Of a DNA stretch of 64,000 bases, positions 17,787 through 24,792 are shown piece after piece. A program made the translations under genes and the position numbers. Under the pieces are notes generated by a model. The model did not search any database, had not been told where the DNA came from, and worked only from the letters and a program-made list of their open reading frames with translations. Origin of the DNA: CAIMUS01 sp963708455 (GTDB lineage Bacteria; Pseudomonadota; Gammaproteobacteria; Competibacterales; Competibacteraceae); the NCBI GenBank assembly GCA_963708455.1, contig CAVPSQ010000007.1, positions 1 to 64,000 on the forward strand, in the 5' to 3' direction. How positions within the stretch are numbered: position 1 is the first letter of the stretch; every line of letters begins with the position of its first letter.

Positions 17787-19172
17787 GGCTCTCTGGTAAT
17801 TCGCGTTGCTGGTTACCAGCTTTATGCTATTAATAATTAAGCATATTTTTCATAGCCTGTCAGATCGATAAAGAGGCGCTGAAATAAATGATCTACATTG
17901 AAAATCCCATAGCAACGTCTTTTAATCACCTTGATTTTATTATTCAATCCTTCGACAAATCCACTGTTTTTACGATCGACAAAATAATTCGTAATCTCTT
18001 CCAGTTGCTTGTCTAACGTTGATAAGAAACTATCAAAACAGTCTAACTTACTCTCCTGGACCAACTGCTTCCACGCCCGTAACCGTTGCTTCGCTTCTGC
18101 TTTACTCAGGGGAAGTTCAAAAATACTGGTTAATGTATAGCAAAAAACATACGCTGATCCTAATAGGGGAGTATGCTTGAACAAACCGCTTAGCACTTCT
18201 AACTCTTCTGGTTTCAACTCCGCTGGATTTTTACGCAGTAACCACATCACCCCTTTGAACGCTTTATAATCCGCCTTAGGTAACTCTTTCTTTAAGCGTT
18301 TTAGCTCTTTCTTGCGCAACTCATCCAACCCTTTTCGGTACAGCTTGGCTACATGAAAACGATCCACTACCACCTGTACCTTTTTGCCTAAAACCTCTTT
18401 CACCGCGTTAATATAACCCTTGTACATATCGCTACAAACCACTCGAATCGTTTTACGTAACTTCTTGGGAATAGTGGAAAAAAATTTCTTTACCGTCGCT
18501 TTCTCACGACCTTCCAGTACCCCCAGCACCCGTATTGCCCCGGTCGCTAACCGGGTCGTTACAATCGTGAAAAAATCCTGATGTCCTTTCTTGGAGGCAA
18601 TTTCATCTATCCCTACCTGCGCTAATTCCTTAAACTCATTCCAATCCACTTTCTCACTCACCCTCCGATTAATGATTCCCTCCACCGCTTCATAACCTAA
18701 TCCCTGTTTAATACTTACATCGGCCACTGTACTATTCACTAAATTGAGTAACACATGCGTCTCATATGCCTTCGTATGGGGACTCCGAGTATCATACCAC
18801 GATACCTTCTGAGTCGTCGTTGGGTGATCTCTGCAATAAGGACATTGATATCTTTTAGGCTTAATCCGAATATACGTCGGCTTCCCTAAAATCGATAAAT
18901 GACGCAACGTAATTTCTCTCCCAAAACCATAAGACGCCGTGATTTTCTTGCCACAGCGATGGCAATGAGTTCCTTCTAATGTACTCTTCACTGTGATAAT
19001 AATTTCATTATTTTTGATGAATTCTACACGTTCGATTTTGACATCGTCGATGTCTAATGGAATTTCAAAACGATCCATAAGCATTTCATTACCTCTTAAC
19101 TTGAATCTGCACCGTAGGTCATAACTTGTTGTTTATATTATAATTGATTACCCCGCAAGATACCAGAGAGCC
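17787..19172 (-). mobile_element. ISL3-family insertion sequence
   Basis: 1,386 bases with terminal inverted repeats GGCTCTCTGGTA (17787-17798) and TACCAGAGAGCC (19161-19172), flanked by an exact 8-base duplication AGAATGAT (17779-17786 and 19173-19180). ISL3 elements make 8-base duplications. The copy looks intact and was the last to arrive here. Confidence 0.95.
17837..19084 (-). CDS. ISL3-family transposase
   Basis: 415 residues, intact. The N-terminal zinc ribbon is visible as CHRCGKK with a second pair CPYC (about residues 36 and 80), then a helix-turn-helix region. The DDE catalytic domain has IDEIASKKGHQDFFTIV (first Asp near residue 159), VCSDMYKGYINAVKEV (second Asp) and NSGFVEGLNNKIKVIKRR (Glu). 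GAGG lies seven bases before the ATG. AT-rich and lysine-rich codon use differs from neighbouring core genes. Confidence 0.95.
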   Translation of the reverse strand: MLMDRFEIPLDIDDVKIERVEFIKNNEIIITVKSTLEGTHCHRCGKKITASYGFGREITLRHLSILGKPTYIRIKPKRYQCPYCRDHPTTTQKVSWYDTRSPHTKAYETHVLLNLVNSTVADVSIKQGLGYEAVEGIINRRVSEKVDWNEFKELAQVGIDEIASKKGHQDFFTIVTTRLATGAIRVLGVLEGREKATVKKFFSTIPKKLRKTIRVVCSDMYKGYINAVKEVLGKKVQVVVDRFHVAKLYRKGLDELRKKELKRLKKELPKADYKAFKGVMWLLRKNPAELKPEELEVLSGLFKHTPLLGSAYVFCYTLTSIFELPLSKAEAKQRLRAWKQLVQESKLDCFDSFLSTLDKQLEEITNYFVDRKNSGFVEGLNNKIKVIKRRCYGIFNVDHLFQRLFIDLTGYEKYA

Positions 19173-20146
19173 AGAATGATTGTGAAAGTAATGCCAGTAA
19201 ACGGCTGTTACTGGCACTCCGCGAAGCGTTTCCGCAATGGCCCATGATGGTGGTGGAGGACAGCTTGTCGGCCGACGGTCCTCACATTAAGTTATTGAAA
19301 AAATTAAAGTATCATTACATCCTGGTGGCGAAGCCGAGCGACCAGCCGTCGCTGTTCGAGGAGGTGCGGAAGCGATTAAATAGCGCTGAGTATGAAGAAT
19401 TTGAGGAACTGGGAGAGGATGGCGTCTTACGGGGCTATCGCTGGATGAAGGGGTTGCCTTTGAATAAATCTCATCCTGATATTCTGGTGAATTACCTGGA
19501 TTATTGGGAAATGCGGGAGGGTAAAGAGTACAATTTTTCGTGGATAACGGATCTGGAACTACGGCGAGATAATGTCTACCAGGTGATGAGAGGAGGTCGG
19601 GGTCGGTGGAAGATTGAAAACGAGACGTTCAACACACTCAAAAATCAGGGCTATGAGTTAGAGCACAACTATGGACATGGGCAAAAGCATTTGACGACGG
19701 TGTTTGGGATGCTGATGATGCTAGCCTTTTTCGTCGATCAAGTGCAAGAGCTGTGCTGTAGTTTATTTCAAGTGGCGCGGCAACAATTCCGTTCCAGAAC
19801 CTCGTTATGGAGCAAGTTAAAGGGATTATTTAAGGAGTATTTTATTACCAGTTGGGAGAGCTTATGGTTAGCGATAATTTATGGGCATAAGGGTGGAGTA
19901 TTGGAACCCGATACATCATAATTGCTGATAAAGGCCATAGTTGTTTTGATGAATGAGTGTGTTGAAAGAAAGTGGTTAAAATGAGAGTGGTTCATTATGG
20001 CTTCCGAGGAAGTCAGGGTAGTTTTTGTTGTTATGATTCTTGTGTAATTACTGATCAATTAGCTACTGGCGCCGCTGCATTAGAGCGGGAATTGCTGAGG
20101 ATGGTTAATCCTGGTACGTACCGGCTCGTATAGCGAGTTATTTTAG

Positions 20147-20426
20147 GTCACTTTCTGCTGAAAGTATCTGACCGCCCGTGCACAGCCCCGATACAGCGTC
20201 AAACAAGTCGTTATTCCCTCTGTCCCTGCTTGAGCAGCGGCTCTAACCGGTTCAGCGGTGGAAATACGGATAATTCGTAGCCCACAGGGAAAATCATCGC
20301 GCCTGTTGACAGATTTTCTGACCAATTTGCTTGGTTGAATGGTAGCTATCCTTGTGCTTACATATAGCCAAAGCGCTGGCGCTTGTGTCGGCGGATGGTG
20401 GGAGCGGCGGGGAAGTGGTCAGGAGG
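20147..20426. other. Sequence between toxin end and MITE
   Basis: No gene is supported. A 60-codon minus-strand frame (20143-20325) shows no recognisable family. The last nine bases are the target duplication of the element at 20427. Confidence 0.35.
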
Positions 20427-20579
20427 TAGGCTGTTGAAAATGCACTGCTTTAGTGCATTTTCTTTCATACAGGATTCTATCTGTAATCATAGTGTAAGTT
20501 TATGATTTTTAATCATATTTCTGAATAAAGAATCTGCATGGAAAGCAACGTTGGTAAACTGCTCAGATTCAACAGCCTA
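20427..20579. repeat. 153-base MITE-like element
   Basis: Perfect 12-base inverted ends TAGGCTGTTGAA (20427-20438) and TTCAACAGCCTA (20568-20579), flanked by exact 9-base direct repeats GTCAGGAGG (20418-20426 and 20580-20588). It contains no coding frame. Just inside the left end is a second perfect hairpin, AAAATGCACT/AGTGCATTTT (20437-20461). This is the structure of a non-autonomous transposable element; no matching parent transposase is in the window. Confidence 0.8.
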
Positions 20580-20644
20580 GTCAGGAGGAACCAGATAGAC
20601 GTGGTTAGTCATCAGAACGTAGGCATGAAAAACGTGGTCTGTCC

Positions 20645-20705
20645 CCTATTCTCACTCCTATTCTCATTCCTATTCTCACTCACCCTATTCTAACCTATTC
20701 TCACT
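20645..20705. repeat. 12-base tandem repeat
   Basis: CCTATTCTCACT and its one-base variant CCTATTCTCATT occur in three contiguous units (20645-20680), then a variant spacer, then one more unit (20694-20705). Non-coding, upstream of the TIR fusion gene. No function is visible. Confidence 0.7.
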
Positions 20706-20900
20706 GGCGCTATGTTTCAAGGTAAGGCAGCGGTTCGCAAACGGTGGGTTTCTGGAAGCCGCGTCTGCCCTTCTTCTAAGCAACTTCAGCTAACAGGTTA
20801 ATTTTGTTGACGCCAAAAAAAATGTTATGTTAAATAGCTCTTGGGAGTAGCTGGTATGCAAAGTTGCTTCCCCAAGGTCAGTGGCGAAGCCGTATAAACA

Positions 20901-20963
20901 AACTAACGGAGCGTTGCAGCCGACCGCGCCTGACGGTGTGGCGGCTGAACTTCCCTCTTGACA
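20901..20963 (+). repeat. attC-like integron recombination site, degenerate
   Basis: ACTAACG (20902-20908) fits the 5' core RYYYAAC. GTTGCAGCCG (20913-20922) pairs with CGGCTGAAC (20942-20950) with one unpaired G, the extrahelical base typical of attC. The 3' core expected as GTTRRRY reads only TCTTGAC. It lies 17 bases before the TIR gene start, where a cassette's attC would be. No integrase is in the window, so this is suggestive only. Confidence 0.4.
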
Positions 20964-20979
20964 TCAACCGGAGGCACAG

Positions 20980-22438
20980 ATGGGTGATCGTCCACAAGTT
21001 TTTCTCGCACATGCTTCAGAAGACAAAACCGAAGTCCGGAAACTCAAAGATCGGTTGGAATCGAGCTGGGGTCAAACCCTGGCTTGATGAGTTGGATCTT
21101 GCACCTGGCGCTGTCTGGCCAGAGGAAATACCGAAAGCGATCAGGGAGAGCGACATTTTTCTTGCTTGTCTTTCTAAAACTTCAGTCAAGAAGACGGGCT
21201 ACATTCAAAGGGAACTGCGCCTTGCGCTAGTTGAATATGCCCAGCGGCCACCGGGACAGGTCTATTTGATTCCGGTCAGACTTAACGATTGTGAAATACC
21301 AGCCTCTAGCTTTGGATTGACGGAACTCGCGTTTGACCTGTCTCACTTTCATCGGGTGGACCTTTGGAAAGAAAACGAATTTGATCAACTCCTGACTCAC
21401 ATTCAAGACTCTTTTTCAAGAAAACTTAGTACTGCCACAAGAAAAGCCACACCCCCGGGGTTGGAAAAAAGTGATTGGTCACTCCTTGAAGAAGCCGTAA
21501 GAGATATGGCTGCGATGGCTGGATTTACAGCCATGGGGTATTACCGAAACGCACTAGCGGATTCAGGTACGTTAAGTGATTCTGGGAATCCATCGACAGT
21601 CGCAGACGAAATGGCTACAGTCGCAAGCCTTAAAGCACTTTACGCGCTGGAGCCGTTAGCGTCGAAGCTAAACTACCAGTATCGTGTTTTCGCAGAAGAG
21701 CTCGACAAAGTGGATGTTGCGGAAAGAATCCTATCAAAATTGGTAAGTAATCCTATTCATTCCAAGATCAAGACCTCCGCTCATGATTTCCGAGAAGGCT
21801 GGGAGCGTTCATTGTCAATTCTTATTGACCCAATAGATGGGACTGCCAACTTCGACGCCAACCTACCTTTTTACTGTTCAGCGGTGGCTCTATTTCTGGG
21901 TGGAAGGCTTTCCATAAGTGCGATCTACGATCCCTATCACGAGCATATATATTATGGATCGCTTCGTATTTTACCGGATGGAACTGAGCAACCAATGGCA
22001 CAAGTATGGGATCGCCACGCCGGAACCTTGGAGAATATGTGTTCGCGACAAGACCGCAGCGATGAACGATTGCGTATAGCTACGCATATCACTCGAAGTG
22101 ATGAAAACGCGCGAAATCGCTTCCTGCAATTTCTGCCTCACTTGTATGAAGACGACGAGTTTAAGGGAGGCACCTATATGCTTAACTCGGGAGAACTGGC
22201 TCTCGCTCACGTAGCACAGGGCAACATTGCAGCTTTTCTCAACAATACCACTGGAATATGGGATGTAGCCGCGGGAGAAGTATTGATTCGAGCGTCAGGT
22301 GGAAAAGTAACCGACTTTATGGGTCGTGAGATCGACTATGGAGAATCAAGTAAAGTAAGCGTGTTGGCCTGCAAGAATAAAAGCATACACGACAGGTTGC
22401 GCGCAAAAATTGACGAGCATTACCCATGGAACATCTGA
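20980..22438 (+). CDS. TIR domain fused to inositol-monophosphatase-like domain, frameshifted
   Basis: The start is ATG 20980, five bases after a perfect GGAGG. It opens with a TIR domain (MGDRPQVFLAHASEDKTEVR), shifts frame by one base at a GGGG run near 21067-21071, and continues GVKPWLDELDLAPG, SDIFLACLSKTSVKK, QRELRLAL (candidate NADase Glu codon at 21212) and IPVRLNDCEIP. After a linker the second half is an IMPase-fold domain: NPSTVADEMATVAS, FAEELDK, DPIDGTANFD (21827) and WDVAAGEVLIRASGGK (22259), i.e. all metal-binding motifs. Removing one G gives 485 residues. TIR domains of bacterial defence proteins cleave NAD or make cyclic ADP-ribose signals; IMPase enzymes hydrolyse phosphates of inositols, nucleotides or NADP. 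The fusion is unfamiliar to me. Neighbours are mobile elements and TA remnants. The shift may be real decay, phase variation or a sequencing error. Confidence 0.8.
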
Positions 22439-22545
22439 CTATGGCCTGTTAACAAAAAGGGGGTAAGGCTCCAATTGTCTGATTGGTGATGACAACTTGT
22501 CATCTAATAATCTAATAAACATGGCCCCCCCAAAAGTGCAGCAGT

Positions 22546-22617
22546 GTATGGACCGGAGAGATAGGTAACAGGTGTTCGGAGACATCGGTAACACCTGTTC
22601 GGAGACATAGGTAACAC
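22546..22617. repeat. Tandem 23-base end repeats, left
   Basis: About three units of the form TGTTCGGAGACATCGGTAAC, with the outermost reading GGACCGGAGAGATAGGTAAC. They are oriented opposite to the array at 23819 and are probably transposase-binding sites of the IS481 element. Confidence 0.75.
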
Positions 22618-22650
22618 TGAAAAACTATCATGAGATGATGTGTATTGACT

Positions 22651-23778
22651 TCATGCCGGTGTCCTAAGATCAATCCGAGTGACCTTATGGTGACAGAAGT
22701 AGATATCAAACTGGCCCTCGGTGTTAACGGGCCGCAATGCCACCGGGTAACCTTGCAAGGCGCTACTGACGGTAAACAACCGCCCTTGGAAGTGCACCAC
22801 CCCTTTGTTTTGCACCCTGCGGACCCGATCATCCGGACCGTACTCAATTGGCGGCAGGGTTTCAGGAAAGGAACAGGGACTGGGTTGATAGCGGCTGATC
22901 GGGACAGCCATGTCCAGAGCCTGATGGGGGCGCTCCCGGTTGTACACCTCCCGCCACCGATCAAAGGCCCCTTGACACACCGACAACGACGCAAAGTACT
23001 GGTCACGCAACACCTCTGCCTTGAGGGTACGATGAAACCGCTCATCCTTTCCCTGGGTCTGCGGATGATAGGGATGACTATGACTGATGCGAACCTCCAA
23101 GCGGATCAGCCACAGGACCAGGGCCGACAGGGTTTGCTGGCCCTCGCCCCCCCAGGGTGGGCCATTATCCATGAGCATCCGTTCCGGCAAGCCATAGCGC
23201 CGAAAGGTCGCGGTCAGGGCCGCTTGCACCGTGGCGCCCTGTTCGTCCCCACACGCCTGCAGGCAGACCGCGAAGCGGGAATGGTCATCCAACACCGTCA
23301 AGGGATGGCAGCGGCCTTGGGCAATGGCAAAGTGGCCTTTGAAGTCCATCTGCCACAAGCGATTGGGGGCTACCTGTTCAAAGCGATGCCACGGCTGATG
23401 CTTACGCCCGTCTGCTGCACTCAACCGCTGATGGCGCCGCAAAATAGCCGTCATGGTGCTCGCACTGGGCAAGGCCGTCTGCCCCTGGGCCTGCAGGTAG
23501 GCGCGGAGTTTGCGCCCACCCCAGGCGGGATGGGCATCCCGCACCGCTACGATCATCTGCTCGAGCGCCGCCACCGTTTGACGCGGCGACCGGTATGGCC
23601 GGTGGTCACGCTCGACCAACGCTTCCAGACCCCCGGCACGAAACCGCTTCAGCCATTGGTAACCGGTCTTGGTACTGATGCCATACCGGTGGCACAAGGT
23701 TCTCATCTCGATCTGCGCTTGGTTGGCCAACAGGACAAACTCTTGCCGTACTGCCAGCGACACTCTCTGTTGCGACAT
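22651..23778 (-). CDS. IS481-family transposase
   Basis: 375 residues from the ATG at 23778 (MSQQRVSLAVRQEFVLLA), which has GAGGAG seven bases upstream; an ATG two codons earlier is less well placed. Helix-turn-helix region LCHRYGISTKTGYQWLKRF, then an rve-type DDE integrase core: WQMDFKGHFAI (Asp), VLDDHSRFAVCLQ, MDNGPPWGG (Asp) and QGKDERFHRTLKAEVL (Glu). No stop or frameshift, so it should be functional. Confidence 0.93.
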   Translation of the reverse strand: MSQQRVSLAVRQEFVLLANQAQIEMRTLCHRYGISTKTGYQWLKRFRAGGLEALVERDHRPYRSPRQTVAALEQMIVAVRDAHPAWGGRKLRAYLQAQGQTALPSASTMTAILRRHQRLSAADGRKHQPWHRFEQVAPNRLWQMDFKGHFAIAQGRCHPLTVLDDHSRFAVCLQACGDEQGATVQAALTATFRRYGLPERMLMDNGPPWGGEGQQTLSALVLWLIRLEVRISHSHPYHPQTQGKDERFHRTLKAEVLRDQYFASLSVCQGAFDRWREVYNRERPHQALDMAVPISRYQPSPCSFPETLPPIEYGPDDRVRRVQNKGVVHFQGRLFTVSSALQGYPVALRPVNTEGQFDIYFCHHKVTRIDLRTPA

Positions 23779-23818
23779 CAACATTCTCCTCTAGGAAAAT
23801 GCTGGTCAGCTTAAAAGA

Positions 23819-23932
23819 ATGTTACCGATGTCTCCGAACAGGTGTTACCGATGTCTCCGAACAGTGTTACCCATCTCTCCGAACAGGTGTTACCGATGTC
23901 TCCGAACACCTGTTACCTATCTCTCCGGTCCA
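23819..23932. repeat. Tandem 23-base end repeats, right
   Basis: Five consecutive copies of TGTTACCGATGTCTCCGAAC with small variations (CGAT, CCATCTC, CTATCTC), the last ending CTCTCCGGTCC. They mirror the units at 22546 and recur once more, without an IS, at 26491. The spacing is only two to four bases, so this is not a CRISPR. Confidence 0.8.
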
Positions 23933-23966
23933 TACACAGCAGCACTCTTGGGGGGGGGGGTTATTG

Positions 23967-23976
23967 CAGCGTTAGG
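23967..23976 (+). other. attC-like core site before PIN gene
   Basis: GCAGCGTTAGGC (23965-23976) contains GTTAGGC, the classic 3' core of integron attC sites, 26 bases before the PIN gene start. The other half of a site would lie beyond the IS481 element and I could not recognise it. With the site at 20901 this hints at a cassette-array origin. Confidence 0.35.
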
Positions 23977-24002
23977 CGTCAAAATCAGCATGGGAGAAAG
24001 CT

Positions 24003-24476
24003 GTGAGGCCAAGAGTTTATATTGAAACATCAATTCCTGGCTATCTGACTGCACGTCCGAGCAACGACATCCGGGCTGCAGCAAATCAGAACGCCACACT
24101 GGAGTGGTGGGAAACTTGCCGCTCTAGTTTTGAGCTATTCATTTCGGAATTTGTCACCGTCGAAGTGAGCCTTGGCAATCCAGAAGCTGCATAGAAACGC
24201 CTGGAAGTCATTGCCGAGCTGCCTAAACTTTCAGTTACTGAAGAAGTAAGAGCATTGGCTAAGGCGCTGATTTCAGAGGGAGCAATTCCACCCCAAGCTG
24301 AAGTCGATGCTTACCATATTGCCGTAGCTACTGTTAACGGCATTGAGTACTTACTCACTTGGAACTGCACGCATATTGCAAATGCGGTCATGAGGCCAAA
24401 AATTGAAGCAATATGTCGTCAGCAAGGCTTTGAACCACCTATAATTTGTACACCTCAAGAGTTAATGGGGGGTTAG
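24003..24476 (+). pseudogene. PIN-domain protein with in-frame stop
   Basis: 158 codons starting RPRVYIETSIPGYLTARPSN, with FELFISEFVTVEVSLGNPEA, a TAG at 24192-24194, then KRLEVIAELPKLS and DAYHIAVATVNGIEYLLTWN and a full C-terminus. The frame does not change, so the TAG is a point mutation. The acidic PIN residues (E in YIETS, E in VTVEVS, D in EVDAYH, N/H in WNCTHIAN) are present on both sides of the stop. The full-length protein would be a ribonuclease-type toxin. A small antitoxin-like gene follows after three bases. Confidence 0.75.
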
Positions 24477-24479
24477 ACT

Positions 24480-24656
24480 ATGTGGAAAGACCCTATCGTA
24501 GAAGAAACCCGCAAGCTCCGCGAGCAGTATGCAAGCCAGTTCAATCACGACATTGATGCTATTTTTAAGGATATTCAACAGCGCCAAGCTCAAGCAGGTA
24601 AAAAACTGGTGTCATTCCCAGCACGCAAACCATTCAAAAAATCAAATGTCGCCTAG
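24480..24656 (+). CDS. Small antitoxin-like partner of PIN protein
   Basis: 58 residues (MWKDPIVEETRKLREQYASQ, then FNHDIDAIFKDIQQRQAQ). I recognise this type of short protein (MWKDPIVEE start) as the usual companion encoded just after PIN proteins of the preceding kind. GGGG lies about nine bases before the ATG at 24480. It is basic at the C-terminus (RKPFKKS). Presumed antitoxin. The gene is intact whereas its partner carries a stop. Confidence 0.7.
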   Translation: MWKDPIVEETRKLREQYASQFNHDIDAIFKDIQQRQAQAGKKLVSFPARKPFKKSNVA

Positions 24657-24792
24657 TTCGCGAAACCGTTCGCCCAACCGTTCCTGTAACTGTTCCTGCC
24701 GCACCGACAGAATCCGGGTGTCCTGGGGAATAAGGTGATTTCCTGAAAAGCTTATACCTGTGGATCCAGTTTTTATTCCCCCCTGCCAAGGG

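Larger units (their letters stand above)
17181..19921 (+). pseudogene. DDE transposase split by ISL3 insertion
   Basis: The 5' part (17181-17786, MVKANCIPLRLQRPQLNK) and 3' part (19181-19921) join in frame across the ISL3 insertion to about 448 residues: DGASKND continues as CESNASKRLLLALREAFPQ. Landmarks are LDGTGHFSSSNICCADCCEK (first Asp), VVEDSLSADGPHI (second Asp) and RGRWKIENETFNTLKNQGYE (Glu). This architecture is a recognisable group often labelled IS4-like or ISNCY; I cannot fix the family. Apart from the insertion I see no stop or frameshift. Confidence 0.8.
17068..20097 (+). mobile_element. DDE insertion sequence, interrupted by ISL3
   Basis: Ends are perfect 14-base inverted repeats CAGCAATTCCCGCT (17068-17081) and AGCGGGAATTGCTG (20084-20097), flanked by direct 9-base duplications AGGATGGTT (17059-17067 and 20098-20106). 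Subtracting the internal ISL3 copy and one 8-base duplication leaves about 1.64 kb, with a single transposase gene. Base composition is lower in GC than the neighbourhood, suggesting a foreign source. Confidence 0.92.
16838..20146 (+). pseudogene. YafQ/RelE-type toxin interrupted by nested ISs
   Basis: The 5' part (GTG 16838, or GTG 16826) reads QAQFKTDFRR, then DHALSGNWQQYRECHIKADW and LLIYKLEPG before the insertion at 17067. One copy of the 9-base duplication is at 17059-17067 and the other at 20098-20106. Removing 17068-20106 restores the frame: LLIYKLEPGW continues as LILVRTGSYSELF and stops at TAG 20144-20146. This matches the YafQ C-terminus (RTGSHSDLF type; here Tyr replaces the catalytic His). 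YafQ toxins cut mRNA on the ribosome. Currently truncated. Confidence 0.88.
22525..23959 (-). mobile_element. IS481-family element with long repeat-rich ends
   Basis: The two ends are near-identical inverted sequences: C run, AAAAGTGCAGCAGTGTATGG and GGAGAGATAGGTAACA on the left (from 22525), and the mirror image on the right to the G run at 23950-23959. Inside each end is a tandem array of about 23-base units. One transposase gene lies between. The homopolymer C/G runs make the exact boundary and target duplication hard to call. Confidence 0.75.

Noticed and set aside
20864..21070. Upstream extension of the TIR-IMPase frame beginning at 20864
   Set aside because: Its first about 65 residues do not resemble TIR. 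The true TIR N-terminus lies in another frame from ATG 20980 with a GGAGG site, so the extension is an out-of-frame artefact.
22645..23814. Open frame of 389 codons opposite the IS481 transposase
   Set aside because: The minus strand carries the complete DDE integrase motifs; this frame has none.
23819..23932. Short regular repeats resembling a CRISPR array
   Set aside because: Units are contiguous with only two to four bases between them, there are no spacers, no cas genes are near, and the same units form the inverted ends of the IS481 element.
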